NCBI GenBank assembly: GCA_021732415.1
Contig: JAKFVC010000215.1
Coordinates: 1-41,243, forward strand
Direction of reading: 5' to 3'
Source of the DNA: Planctomycetaceae bacterium
Lineage (GTDB): Bacteria; Planctomycetota; Planctomycetia; Planctomycetales; Planctomycetaceae
DNA: 41,243 nt
The position numbers were made by a program, and so were the translations under genes. The notes beneath the pieces are model-generated. The model did not search any database, was not told where the DNA came from, and saw only the letters and a list, made by a program, of their open reading frames with translations. Of this stretch, positions 23,101 through 35,100 are shown piece by piece (position 1 is the stretch's first letter; each line of letters opens with the position of its first letter).

Positions 23101-26100
23101 CGTTTGCGGCGGGGCATCTTCCAGCACCACTTGGTCGGCACCCTTGGCAAATGTCGGCACGTCATTGACGGACGTGGCGGTGATGCTGAAGGTCTGCGGT
23201 ACCGAAGTGTTGACTCCGCCGCCCGAGGTGTCTCCGTTGTCGCTGATGGTGATGGTGATATTCGACGTGCCATTGGCGTTCGGAGCCAGGGTATAGGACA
23301 GCGTGCCATTCGGAGAGATGGACGGCGCGACGCTGAACAGGCTTGGATTCGAATTGCCAGTCACGTTGAAGCTCAACAATTGACTCGATTCGTTGGCGGG
23401 GCCGGCGGAGAGTGCCGTAGCCCAGCCCGGGACGACTTGCGGCAGGGCATCTTCCAGCACCGTCTGATCGGCACCCTTGACGAAGCTCGGAGCGTCGTTC
23501 ACTGCGGAGGCGATGATGTTGAACGTTTGGGACGCGGCCGTGTCGACGCCACCGTTCAAAGTGCCCCCGTTATCACTGAGCGTAAACCGGATATTGGCCA
23601 TACCGTTCGCGTTGGGTGCGAGGGTATAGGTGAGTGTCCCCGTCGGAGAAATGGCGGGTGCCACGCTGAACAAACCGGGGTTCGTGTTGGCAATCACGTT
23701 GAATTGCAACGCCTGGCCCGATTCATTTGGAGGTCCAGCCACGATGGACGTCGCCCAACCGAGAATGGTCTGGGCGGCCGCATCTTCGAGCACCGACTGA
23801 TCCGCACCTCGGACGAACGACGGAACATCGTTGACCGGAGTCACCGCAATCGTGAACGACTGCGACACCGAGGTATTGCTGCCGGAATTCGCTGTACCAC
23901 CAGTGTCGCTGAGCGTAATGGTGATGTTTGCGCTCCCGTTGGCATTGGCGGCCAGGGTGTAGGTCAACGTTCCGTTGGACGAGATCGACGGGCCGGCACT
24001 GAACAGACCGGGGTTCGAATTGCCCGTCACATTGAATGTGACCACTTGGGCAGATTCGTCGGACGGTCCGGCAGAGATGGCAGTCGCCCAGCCCACGATG
24101 GTCTGCGATGGAGTGTCTTCCAGGACGGTCTGATCATTCCCCTTGATGAATGTCGGCGAGTCGTTGACCGCGGTGGCCGTAATGGTGAAGGTCTGCGTGG
24201 CCGAAGTATCGATGCCCGCGTTCGCCGTGCCAGCGTTATCGTGCAGCTTGATGGTGATGCTGGCGGTGCCGTTGATATTCGGCGCCAGGGTGTAGGTCAG
24301 CGTGCCGCTGGGCGAGATCGCCGGGGCCACGCTGAACAGTCCGGGATTCGAGTTCGCGGTGACGATGAAGTCGAGAATCTGTGCCGATTCATTCGGCGGT
24401 CCGGCGAGGATCGCCGTGGCCCAATTGCCGATCGATTGCGGCAGCGCGTCTTCCAGGACCAACTGATTGCTGCCCTTGGTGAAGGATGGAATATCATTCA
24501 CCGGAGTGGCGTTGATGTTGAACGTCTGGGTGACCGACGTGTCCTGACCGCCATTCACTGTACCGCCATCATCACTGAGAGTGACGCTGATCAAGGCGGT
24601 GCCGTTCGCATTCGGAGCCAGCGTGTAGGTCAACGTTCCCGTGGACGAGATCGACGGGGCGACCAGGAACATCGACGGATTCGAGTTCCCGATGACGTTG
24701 AAGGTCAACGCCTGGCCCGCTTCATCCGCCGGACCGGCGGAGATCGCCGTGGCCCAGTTGGGAACCGTTTGGGCGGGAGCGTCTTCCAGAACCGTCAGGT
24801 CGGGACCCTTGGTGAAGGTCGGAGCATCGTTCAGCGTGACGCGGATCGTGAAGGTCTGGGTCGCAGACGTATCCACTCCGCTGTTGGCCGTACCACCATC
24901 ATCCTTCAACCGGATCGTGATGGTTGTCTGGCCGTTGGCTGTGGCCGTCAGCGTATAGGTCAGCGTCCCGGTCGCCGAGACTGCGGGGGTGCCGGCCACT
25001 GCGAACAGGCTCGGGTTCGTATTCCCGATGACTTCGAAGGTCAGGTTTTGCGTGATGACTTCATCAGCCGGCCCAGCCAGGATGGAGGTGGCCCAGTTGG
25101 GCACCGAATTCGCGAGGGTCACCCCATCGACGATCTGGTCGGGTCCCTTGGTGAACGAAGGCACGTCATTCACAGCGGTGACAGCGATCTGGAAGGTCTG
25201 CGGTGCGGAAGTATCGACACCGCCATTCAGTGTGCCGGCGTTGTCCTGGAGAGTCACGGTGATCGTCGCGGGACCACTCAGGAAGGTATTCGCATTCGCC
25301 GCCAGGGTGTAAGTCAACGTGCCTGTCGAGGAAATGGCCGGCGCCACGGAGAACAACGCCGGGTTCGTGTTACCGGTAATGATGAACGTCAATCCCTGAC
25401 CCAGCTCGTTGGTCGGACCTGCCAGGATGGTCGTGGCCCAACCGGGTACTGTCTTCGCACCGGAATCTTCCAGAGCAGTCTGATCGGCTCCCTTGATGAA
25501 CGACGGAGCGTCGTTCACCGGGGTCACATTGATCCGGAAGGTTTGAGCTGCCGACGTATCGATGCCACCATTGAGCGTTCCGGCATCGTCCATCAATTTG
25601 ACCGAGATATCGGCGAATCCATTCACATTCGAGGCCAGCGTGTAGGTGAGCGTCCCGGTCGCGGAAATCGCGGGTGGCACGCTGAACAAGCCCGGATTGG
25701 AGTTGCCCGTCACGATAAACGTCAGGGCTTGTCCGGACTCATTCGCCGTTCCGGCCGAAATGGAAGTCGCCCAGGTCGAGACACTCTGTGCAGGAGCATC
25801 TTCCAATACCGTCTGATCCAAGCCCTTCACAAAGATCGGCACATCATTGACCGGATTCACGGTGATATTGACCGTGCTGGTCGTGGTCTGCGGAGATGTC
25901 GTTCCCGGCGAGGGCGCACCAAATTTGCCCAGGTCTTCCGTCTTGATCGTCAGCGGAATGGTGGGTTGAACGGTGGCAGGGAAATCTGCGGGTGGCGTGT
26001 AGATCAACCCCGACAAGACGGTGTTGATGTCATCCACCCGACCGTCAATGATGAACGGATCCAGCACGGTACCAGTCCCTGAGAATCCACCGGCGTCGGC

Positions 26101-29100
26101 GATCAGGTTCGTGGTATCACCCAGGGTCAGAGCCCCGATGGGAACACTCAACGAGACGCGGATACGTCCCCCGTTGGCTCCGGTAGTGACATCGCCGTCC
26201 GTGGCCAGGAAGGCGTCGGGGTCGGTGACCGATATCGAATTGGCTCCCGAGAACAGCAGGAAGGAATCTTCGTTCACAGTCACCGCAGCCGGGGCCGTAT
26301 TGACCGGGGCGTCGTTGGCACCATTCGTTACGATGTACGTGAAGTACAACAGGCTGCTGCTGAATGCGGCTGTCGCGGGAGTACTGATCAGGGTCGGCGG
26401 GACCGACTGATTGTTCTGCAGGAAGTTGCCCGCGTAATCCGTGACTCCCAGGCGGTCCACGATAATCTGATATCGACCGTCTAGCGGGAATGTGGACACC
26501 GAAGTGAAGATAGCTTCATTCGTATTCTGGTTGTAGGTGAAGAAGTAATCCTGGCCCGCCACCAGCGGCGCACCGTTCTGCAGCAACAGGAAATCGCCGG
26601 TATCGACCGAGCTGTCATCGATACCAATTCCGGAATCGATCAGCTGCAGTGTGAAATTCGTCAGAATGCTGAATGGCGAAGACGGCGTCGCGGTGTCGAT
26701 CCAGATCGCCGTTGCGTTCGGATCGAGGTCGATCCCGCTCCCGTCGTTATCCCGGGGTGCGGCAGCAATGACAACGCCACCTTCGAAGTCGGCACGCTCC
26801 AACGACCCACGATCCTGGAACGGATTCTGTCCCAGACCAGGCTGGTTGGCAGGTCCGGCCTGATTCGTATCATCCACACGCAATTGTCCGAAGCGGTCGA
26901 AGATCGGCGCGATGATGGGCGACTTGGGAATTCCCAACGGTCCTGTCACCGCAATGTAGGCGGCGCGGTCATTGAAGCCACTGCGTGAGCTGTCGATCAA
27001 CTGGCTGCCTGCTGCCGGGTAGTAATTATCTTTGGCGGCTTCCACGAACAATAGCTCGCCATTCGGGACGATCAGCGCATTGTTGCCCGCCTGGCCAATC
27101 GACGCGTAATACTGAAACAGGTTGGCGTCCACCTCGGTCGTGGCCGAACTGGCATCAATGGAGATGGCGGTGTTCGTACGCACGATCGCATTGTTCAACA
27201 GTGTGGGGCTGGCATTCTGTGAGACCAGGATGCCCGTCCCGACGAAGGAAGCCAACCTGATTGCGGCCGCATCCCCAAACCGCAAATTGTCGATGCTGAA
27301 ATTTGCCAGCTCGTCATCATTCGCGTAGAACGAAATTCCCGCTATCAAATTCAGGCCTGAGGTCGCTCGCAATCCAAATGTCTGGATACCGACCACCGAA
27401 TTGGTAACCTTCCCGAGACTCTTGCCGTTTACGTCGAAGGCCTCCAGGGTCATGCTGCCCACGGCGTCAAACACGCCGCCGTCCAGGGCCACAGCCGCGA
27501 CCGGTGTGCTGAACAAGACAGAGATCGGTCCATTGGAGGTCGGATTGCCAGTCAACACAGGTGAAGTTGGCTTCGAGAGATCAACGGCGATCCGGGTCGG
27601 GGGGGCATTCGGATCCAGTTGCAAAGGTCCGGTCGGCGAGGTATCGCTCAACGTGACTAAACTGCTCCCGGATGCGGTCTGGCCGAGGAAGTAGCCGCCA
27701 AATGTCACCGTCACATCGCCAACGCCTGGAACGGCCAGGAAGTTGTAAACCGGATCCGTGGTGTTGACCGGATAGCCGGGTTCGGAGAACGTGATCCTCT
27801 GTGCGGCTGCGGTGATCTCCGCCGCTCCAACTGAATCCAACGTGTTCGACACCTGCGTGCTGATACCAACGATGGTGTTGTTCACTACCTTGGCGAACGG
27901 AACAATTGCGGCGCCCAGGTTGGCATTCGCATCGCCAGTAATGGTGATGCCACTTGTTCCGAAATGACCAATGGTGTTGTTCTGCAGATACATCCCGGTC
28001 ACCAGCCGTTGGGTGTTCGGCACGGGAGTATTCAAGGCGGCACCCGGATGTGGTACGGTGCCAAACCGGTCGTCGTCGTCCACCAGAATGCCGGTCCCCG
28101 ACACATTCAGGATCTGATTGTTCTCAATGATGATCTGACCGGCCTGGCGTTCCAGGTTGTCGTCGCCCTGACGGACATACGAAGCGACCGACAACGGGGT
28201 CGGCAGACTCGAACCGGCCGATTGCAGCGACAGGTCCAGTTTGTAGAGGAAGGTGTCGTTGCCTGCAGCCGCCAGGGGATCGGGCGGTGCTGCGAATGTG
28301 GGGTTCAGTGGCGAGGTGATAAGGACGCCATCGTCACCCAGAATACCCAGGTAATATGTGCCATTTCCGGTCGCGGTGTAAGTCAACGTCCGATTGAAGA
28401 CGGATGCGACAAGAGCAAAGCTGCTGTCGACGACGGTCAGGAGATAATTCGCGCCGGGGACGCCGATCGCGGTCAGGTCGACCGTCAGCGTTTGCCCCGC
28501 CGTCATCGTGACTTTGAAGAAGTCGGAATCGGGATTGCCGGAGTTCGCGCTATCGCCGAGCACTCCGTTGAGTGTGTAGTAGCCGTCTGAACCCGTTGTG
28601 AATGCCCCCCTGCTGTTGGCGTAGAATGACACCGGATAATCGTTACTTAAAGCACCTTCCGATTCGTCGGCTAAAGCCGTAGTCGTGGGTGGAGTCCCAA
28701 TCGCAGTGGCCGAGACCGCGCCGAACAGATCCACGCGATCACTATTGACCGACGCACCAACCGCCTTGGCGATCACGGTGTTCAGACCGGAGAACGCAGA
28801 GTTGATGGCAGTCTCGAGATTTCCGGCCGTCTGTCCTTTGGTTGCGCCGATCCCTACAGCGATATTTGTTCCCGACGGTGCGCCGTTCGTAAATTCAAAT
28901 GTCTTCGTGATCAGGCCGTCGTAAACCGCGACCGTGTTTCCAGTCTGAATGCTGTTGCCGATCATCACCGTCTGACCGTTTGTCTGACGATCATTGATAT
29001 CGAGCGTCGGATTGATGGTGACAAAGCCCTTGGGCGTCGGAGGATCGACGAGGGCTCCGTATTGCTCGCCGCGCCGAATCTCCAGTTGATAGAGTCCAGT

Positions 29101-32100
29101 CAGCAACGGCGGCGTCTTCATCGGATCCGGATCGGTGGGAACCGAGGTGAATGTGGATCCCTGACCCGTCGATGCGGTGACCATTTCCCCGCGGCCGGCA
29201 AATCCGACGATGATATCGTCGACATAGAAGCCCTCGAAGTTATTGCTTCGGGCAGCGAGTGAAGAATTACCTGAGTTGGGGGTGACACCGTTGCGAGTCC
29301 CGTCACCGTTCGTGCCATCGTCCGTAAAGGTCGGGTTGCTGGTGTCATCGCTGGGTACCAGCTTGCCGGTGACTGGATCAACCACGGTGCCGGTCCTGCC
29401 GGAAGTGGAGAAATCAAACCGCAGCTTGACCAGGGGCTTGCCCACATAGTCATTCAAGTCGACCCGCGCCTGTCGCCAGGTCGCGGTGTCGAACATCTCC
29501 TGAACGTGTTGGTTGGGCTTGGGAGATGCCGACTTGGAGGCCGAGTAGAATGCCGGCAATTCGGCGTCGGGCATATCCGGTGCGGACAAGGCGGAGTTGT
29601 TTGTGGCAATCAGATCCCACGTCAAACCGTCATCGGTCGAGATATAGACGCGAGCGCTGTCACGCATCGAATCGGTGGAGTTGCCCCCGGCCTTTTCAGT
29701 ATCGAGCCAATAGTTGAAGTACAACGTGGGTTTGTCACCGGTCGTATAACCTTCCAGGTTAAAGGAATTGGTGACCAGGCTGCCGGCCGTACCACCCGGG
29801 ACGTTGTAGTTGCTACCGATCAGTGCATTGCCAGCCAAATCCATCTGGCTCACGCTGCTCTTCACGCCATACTGGCCACCACTGTCGTATTGGTAGTAAT
29901 TGCCAAAGCTTCCCGAGGAATATTCCTCAATGCCAAAGTAGAAGCTGGCGCCGCCAGCACCCTCATTCGAGCCCGGGGCCATCGATTCGTTGCCCAAGGT
30001 CGCCGACACCGTCTCGGTCGACGGCACGCGGGAGTTATCCACGCTGGGACTCGCGGCCAGGCCGGAGGTCGTGTTGACGCCGTGCCCCAGGTCGTTGCTT
30101 CGTTTTTCCGTGGGATGCCACAAGTTGTAGTCGGCCGGTGAGAAGGCCAGGCCGGTGGGGTTACCGACACCCGTGTCGATGTATGTGCTGTCGGCCACAC
30201 GATCATTGCCCGTCCTGTCGAACACCGTCTTCAGCGCCGCCGCGGCGGTGCCGGCAGTCGGATCAACTGCAAAAATCCGGCCGGTTGTCGTGATAATGAA
30301 TAACAGGTTGGCGTAGGCCTGGTTCTCGACGTTTTGAGGAGCGTCTGTCAGGCCCGCGAAAGTGCCACTGCCAGCCGGCAGGATCGCATTGAAGTCCAGG
30401 ATTGTGCCGCCGACCAGACGCGGTGTGACGGTAGGATCCGCGTTCGGATTGGCCAGCGGACTCGGATTACCGACGTTGGTCCCGCCATCGTTTCCAATGG
30501 CTCCCTGCTGGCTGATCTGATACAGCTGATTGCCGGCACTGACGCCCCATAGTACGCCCCCCAGCAACTGCAGGCCGGTCGTCTGAGTGATGATCGTGCC
30601 GGCCGCATCGGTGACAATGCCTGTCGCTCCCAGGTTACCGGGTGCCCAGGCGGCACTTCCGTTGGCCGCATTTCCGCGATACAGCTTGGACGCTCCCGCA
30701 ACCGCGGGGGTCGACGGATAGTCGTCATTATCCGCCGTCGCATAAAACACGATGTCGTATGACGCGGTGCCGTTTCGCCGGAACGCCAAGGCGGTCGAGG
30801 CTGAATTGTTGCTCTGGAAACGCTGGGTATTCCCGTCACCGTCCACGTCGGTAATGCCATCGGAGTTGGCACTGATTTCGCCACCCGTTCCAGTATCCAA
30901 TTCCACGAGCGCCCCTTGCCGCGAATCACCAGGGACGCTACGGACGCCGTACAAACGTCCGTCGCTCCGCATGTCGATATCGAGGAAAGTCTGATTCCCG
31001 TAGTTGGAATAGTCGATTTCGGTGGTTCCGTTGAAGGGATCGACCACGAATAGACTGGACGAGCTCGTCACGAACAGATTCACGTCGGACAAAGTGAACG
31101 GACGGATGTTGGTCTGCAGCGGAATAGAGGCATCAATATTGAATATTGGCCCCGAAAGGGGCGCAATATTGCTGCCTTGGGACGCATAGCCGGTGAAGCC
31201 GATGTGATCTTCCACCATGCGCTTGATCGAGTTGATGGGCTCCAGCCGGACGCGTTGCGTTTCCGGCGTGGCGTTTGAAGTGAAACCGGCGCTCAACGCT
31301 GTCGGCAATCGTCCGTTCGAGAACACGGCCACGTAATAGGTCTGCAAACCGCCGGGCGGAGGCCCGGGGATTACGCCACCCGTCTCGCTGATACCCGCCA
31401 CACCTGCCGGTAAATTCACGGAACCGATGAACGGATCCAGTCTGCCCAGGGTGCCGCGACTCAGGTCGTCCAGGTCCTGACCCTGGCCGAGCGCTGGCTG
31501 GTCGTCGGCAATGTCCGACTCGCGGCCAATGAAAATCAAATCCCTGCTGGAGTTGTAGACGGCAATCACCGTATCGGGTCGAGTCAATCCGTCCGCCCAA
31601 TCGATATCGAATGTCGTGGGGAAGAACTTGGGACCGGGAATAACGACCTGGACCTGACTGTAATCGACCGTGAAGGTGAAGAAGTCAACATCCGTGGAGG
31701 ACGCCAGGCTACCGGCCACACTCAAGGTGTTGCGATCGGTCTGCAGTAGCGGCCCGACGTATTGCCCGCCGAGGGGACCGTCGTTGTCAACGGTCGTTTC
31801 CGCTGCCTCACCCATCAATGGTGAATGGGCTGGCAGTCCGGTCAACACGATGCCGTTGGTCGCATAGCGAATGTCGGCGTAGCGAACCGTCGAACCTGGA
31901 ATTTCATCGACTTGCTTCAGGCGAACCTGCAACTGGTAGGCGCCGGATGTCAGGCCGTTACCCGTTGCTGGAATTGCTGCCGCTTCCTGGCCAGCCACAG
32001 GCTGACTCCGCACCCGTACGAAATAGGTAATAGGAGCCGTCCCCGTGCCCGGCAGTACGACGCGGAATCCCGCATCGTGGAAGTTGCTGGTGTAGAAATC

Positions 32101-35100
32101 GGTACCCAGCGTGGGATCCTTGACCAAGGAATTCAGTTGACTGTTGCCCGCGGTTCCAGCCAGCGTGCCTGCCAAACCTGATCCCAACCAAGTCGCCGGG
32201 TCGGCAGTCTCAGTCTGCGAATCCAACGACCGCGCCAGAACGGTTCCGCCAGAGTTCAACAATTCGACCATGGCATCCAGCCGCTGGCTGGTAAAATCGG
32301 TGTCGATCCAGACTTCCGTGCCTGGGGCGGCGGTGAAACTATAGACGTCCACATCACCCGGGTTATCGGGGCTGATGAAGCCGTGAACTTCATAACCCAG
32401 CCGTCGATTCTCGTCGCCGCTGTTCTGATTCGGTGCCAGATTGCCGAGCGATTGAGGATTTCCTACCGTCGAGTTGAGGTCGTTCCCTGCTGTCAGGGAA
32501 GGTTCGGTCTCCAGGACGACGGCCACGTTGCGGTCGTTGCTGTACTGATCGAAGGAAATGCTGTTCCAATCGCCGGGAGAACCCGTGCTCTTTCCGCCCG
32601 CGTTGTTGTTTCCATTCGTGTCGAATTGTGGGAACCCATCGGGTCGGAAGCCGGCACTGACGCTGTCATCCGCCAGGGAGGTCAGAATGACCGGGAAGTT
32701 CGGCTGGCCGATGATGTCCACTGTTCCGCCGACGCGATCACTGATATCCAGCGGGTCGCCCGTAGCGGCGAATCCGGCCGTGGCGCCCTGCAATTTGACA
32801 ACGAGACTGCCCGAAACGCTACTCTGCAGCCGTAGACCGCCATAAGTATGGAATTCGCTCGACGTGATGGTGCCACGCACCACGTGAGCGATGTCGGTAT
32901 CGTCCCAGACGCTCTCAATGGTCAGTTCCTCGGGACGGATATTCATACCCAGCGTGGACCCGAGGGCGAACGTCGGACTGTTCGCGAACTTGTTCAGGCG
33001 GACCAGCGGTCCATAGTTGTCATCGAATTGCGAGTAGTTAGCGACATTACCAGTGCTGCGACCATAATCCGGCAGCGTCACGTCCTGCATCGAGTTGGCG
33101 TTGATGCTGATCACATTGCCCTGGTTATCGCGGAACACGTTGTCCACGATAACTGGCTGCGCACCACGCACGAAAATGGTAGAACTGTCGTTGCCACCCC
33201 GGCCCCCACGATTGGTGGACGCGCCCCCGCCGAGGTTGTACTCGAACACACTGTTTGTGACCCGCAGATGCCCCTGGAGCACCTCGAGCGCGTTGAAACT
33301 GTCCGTATTACCGGAAATTTCTGACAAACCACCGGCGTAGGAAATCGAGACGTTGTCCAAACTGGCGGACGAAGCCTGGGCGACAAAAATACCAGACCAG
33401 TTGCCCGCCAGCGCCTGCGTACCGCCGTCGTTCTTCAAGTCAAACGTGCCGCCCGCGCCATAGCGGTCATCCTGCTGGCTGGTGAAGCGAATGGGATCTT
33501 CCGCCGTTCCTTCGGCGATCAGGGCGGAACGGCCAGTTCCCGTTTCGATGCGCGCTCCGGACAACTTGACGACAGTCCCGGGATCGATCATCAAGCGGGC
33601 CGAAACCGGGTTTTGCAGCGAACCGGCCGGGCGGCCATTCAAAATCAGGTTCTGCGCGATGACGTGAGTGATGTCCGTGTCGTCAAAACGCGCAATCACA
33701 TTCAGCATTTCAAATCCAGACCCCAATGCCGTCTGAATACGGACGAATAAACCGTTCGTCGAGTTCTGCGTGACGAGATTTCCGTAGATGTCGGGGCCGA
33801 TCCGGCCGTCGTCTGCGCGGAAACTGTCGGGATTGGCCGAGATGGCCGCATCCGCATTGTTGAGAATCGTGTTATTGGTGATGGTCGGGCGCGAGGTCTC
33901 CAAATGAATGGCGTTGTAAACAGCGAGCGCACCACCGTCGACGCCCACCTGTCCGCCGCCATACTGGATGGTGGCATGATTGACCGTATTCAAGTATTCG
34001 CCTGGCATGGCCGAGTCCGAATCCTGGCGGAAGACAATTCCTCCCCAGTCGGCTCCGTTGGCCGCGCCGTTTGTGCCATCGTCAACACTCCCCTTGGCGT
34101 CGTCGCGCCACGACGTGAAGGTGACGTTATTGCCGGGTGTTCCCAGGACCTGCAACACACCGTGCATGCGGAAATTACCGGTCGAGGAGGTACCGACATC
34201 GACCGTCTGGCCATGTAACTTGATCAAGGCCCCCGCGTCGATCATGACCGTGACATCCTGGGGCACCTGGAACGTACCGCCGTCAGACAAGGGGGTCTGA
34301 GCCCCGTTGTAATCGCGACCAATCGCGTACGGAACGTTATCTCCCAACGTGCGGGAGTCACCGTCGGCACCGCCGTTACCCACGATGCGCACGATGGAAT
34401 TGGGAGCGGCCACTGCTAGCGCGGCACTGATCGTCTGGTACGGTGCGGCCAAAGTTCCCGACCCGCCGGCCGGTGCCAGCTTGTCGACAAATATGGTCGG
34501 TGCGACGTTGAATGAGGCTGTGTATTCCCCCCCCGCCGTGCCGTTGTGATCACCGTCCAGAGATTGTCCCGTGGTATCAACCAGATTGCTCGAGACCGCA
34601 GGCGCCGGTTTGAAGTCCAGCTGGAGCTCGTACTGACCCCGAGATCGTCCGCCGAATCCGCTGTTCTCGATTGACGGATCGTAATTATTGTTCCCGGTAC
34701 TTGTGACCCCGATGTAAAAGGTCCCCGGTGTGACTTCGATTTCCAGGCCTGAGTCCTGCGAGAAAAAGTCGTCGTTCCGCGCGATGACCGTCCGCTTACC
34801 TGACCCATCCTCCTTGTAGAGAGTCAGTTCTGTATCCAGCAGATTGGTCGCGACGCCCAGTCGTTCCGCGATCGTCTGTGCGGACAAGGTTCCCGGCTGC
34901 GTCACGTTGAACTTGTACAGGTCGATGTCACTACTGTTATTGGGATACAATCGGAGCAGATGGATCAGGTCGTTGTCACCCGTAAAGACCTGCTCCACCG
35001 GGCCAGTTGTCGGACCACCACCCTGAATACTGGGTACGTCATAGCTGTGGCCGAGTCCCAGAACGTGACCGATTTCGTGGAAGGCAACGCTGGTGAAGCC

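Noticed and set aside
21838-25851. Repeat array considered as CRISPR or satellite
   Set aside because: Units are about 333 bp, directly adjacent without spacers, and in frame with a coding sequence.
22438-26082. A 1214-codon open frame on the plus strand, rich in Arg and Gly
   Set aside because: It is antisense to the 12-fold repeat of the giant gene. The repeated, GC-rich third codon positions keep the opposite frame open; the translation has no recognisable domains.
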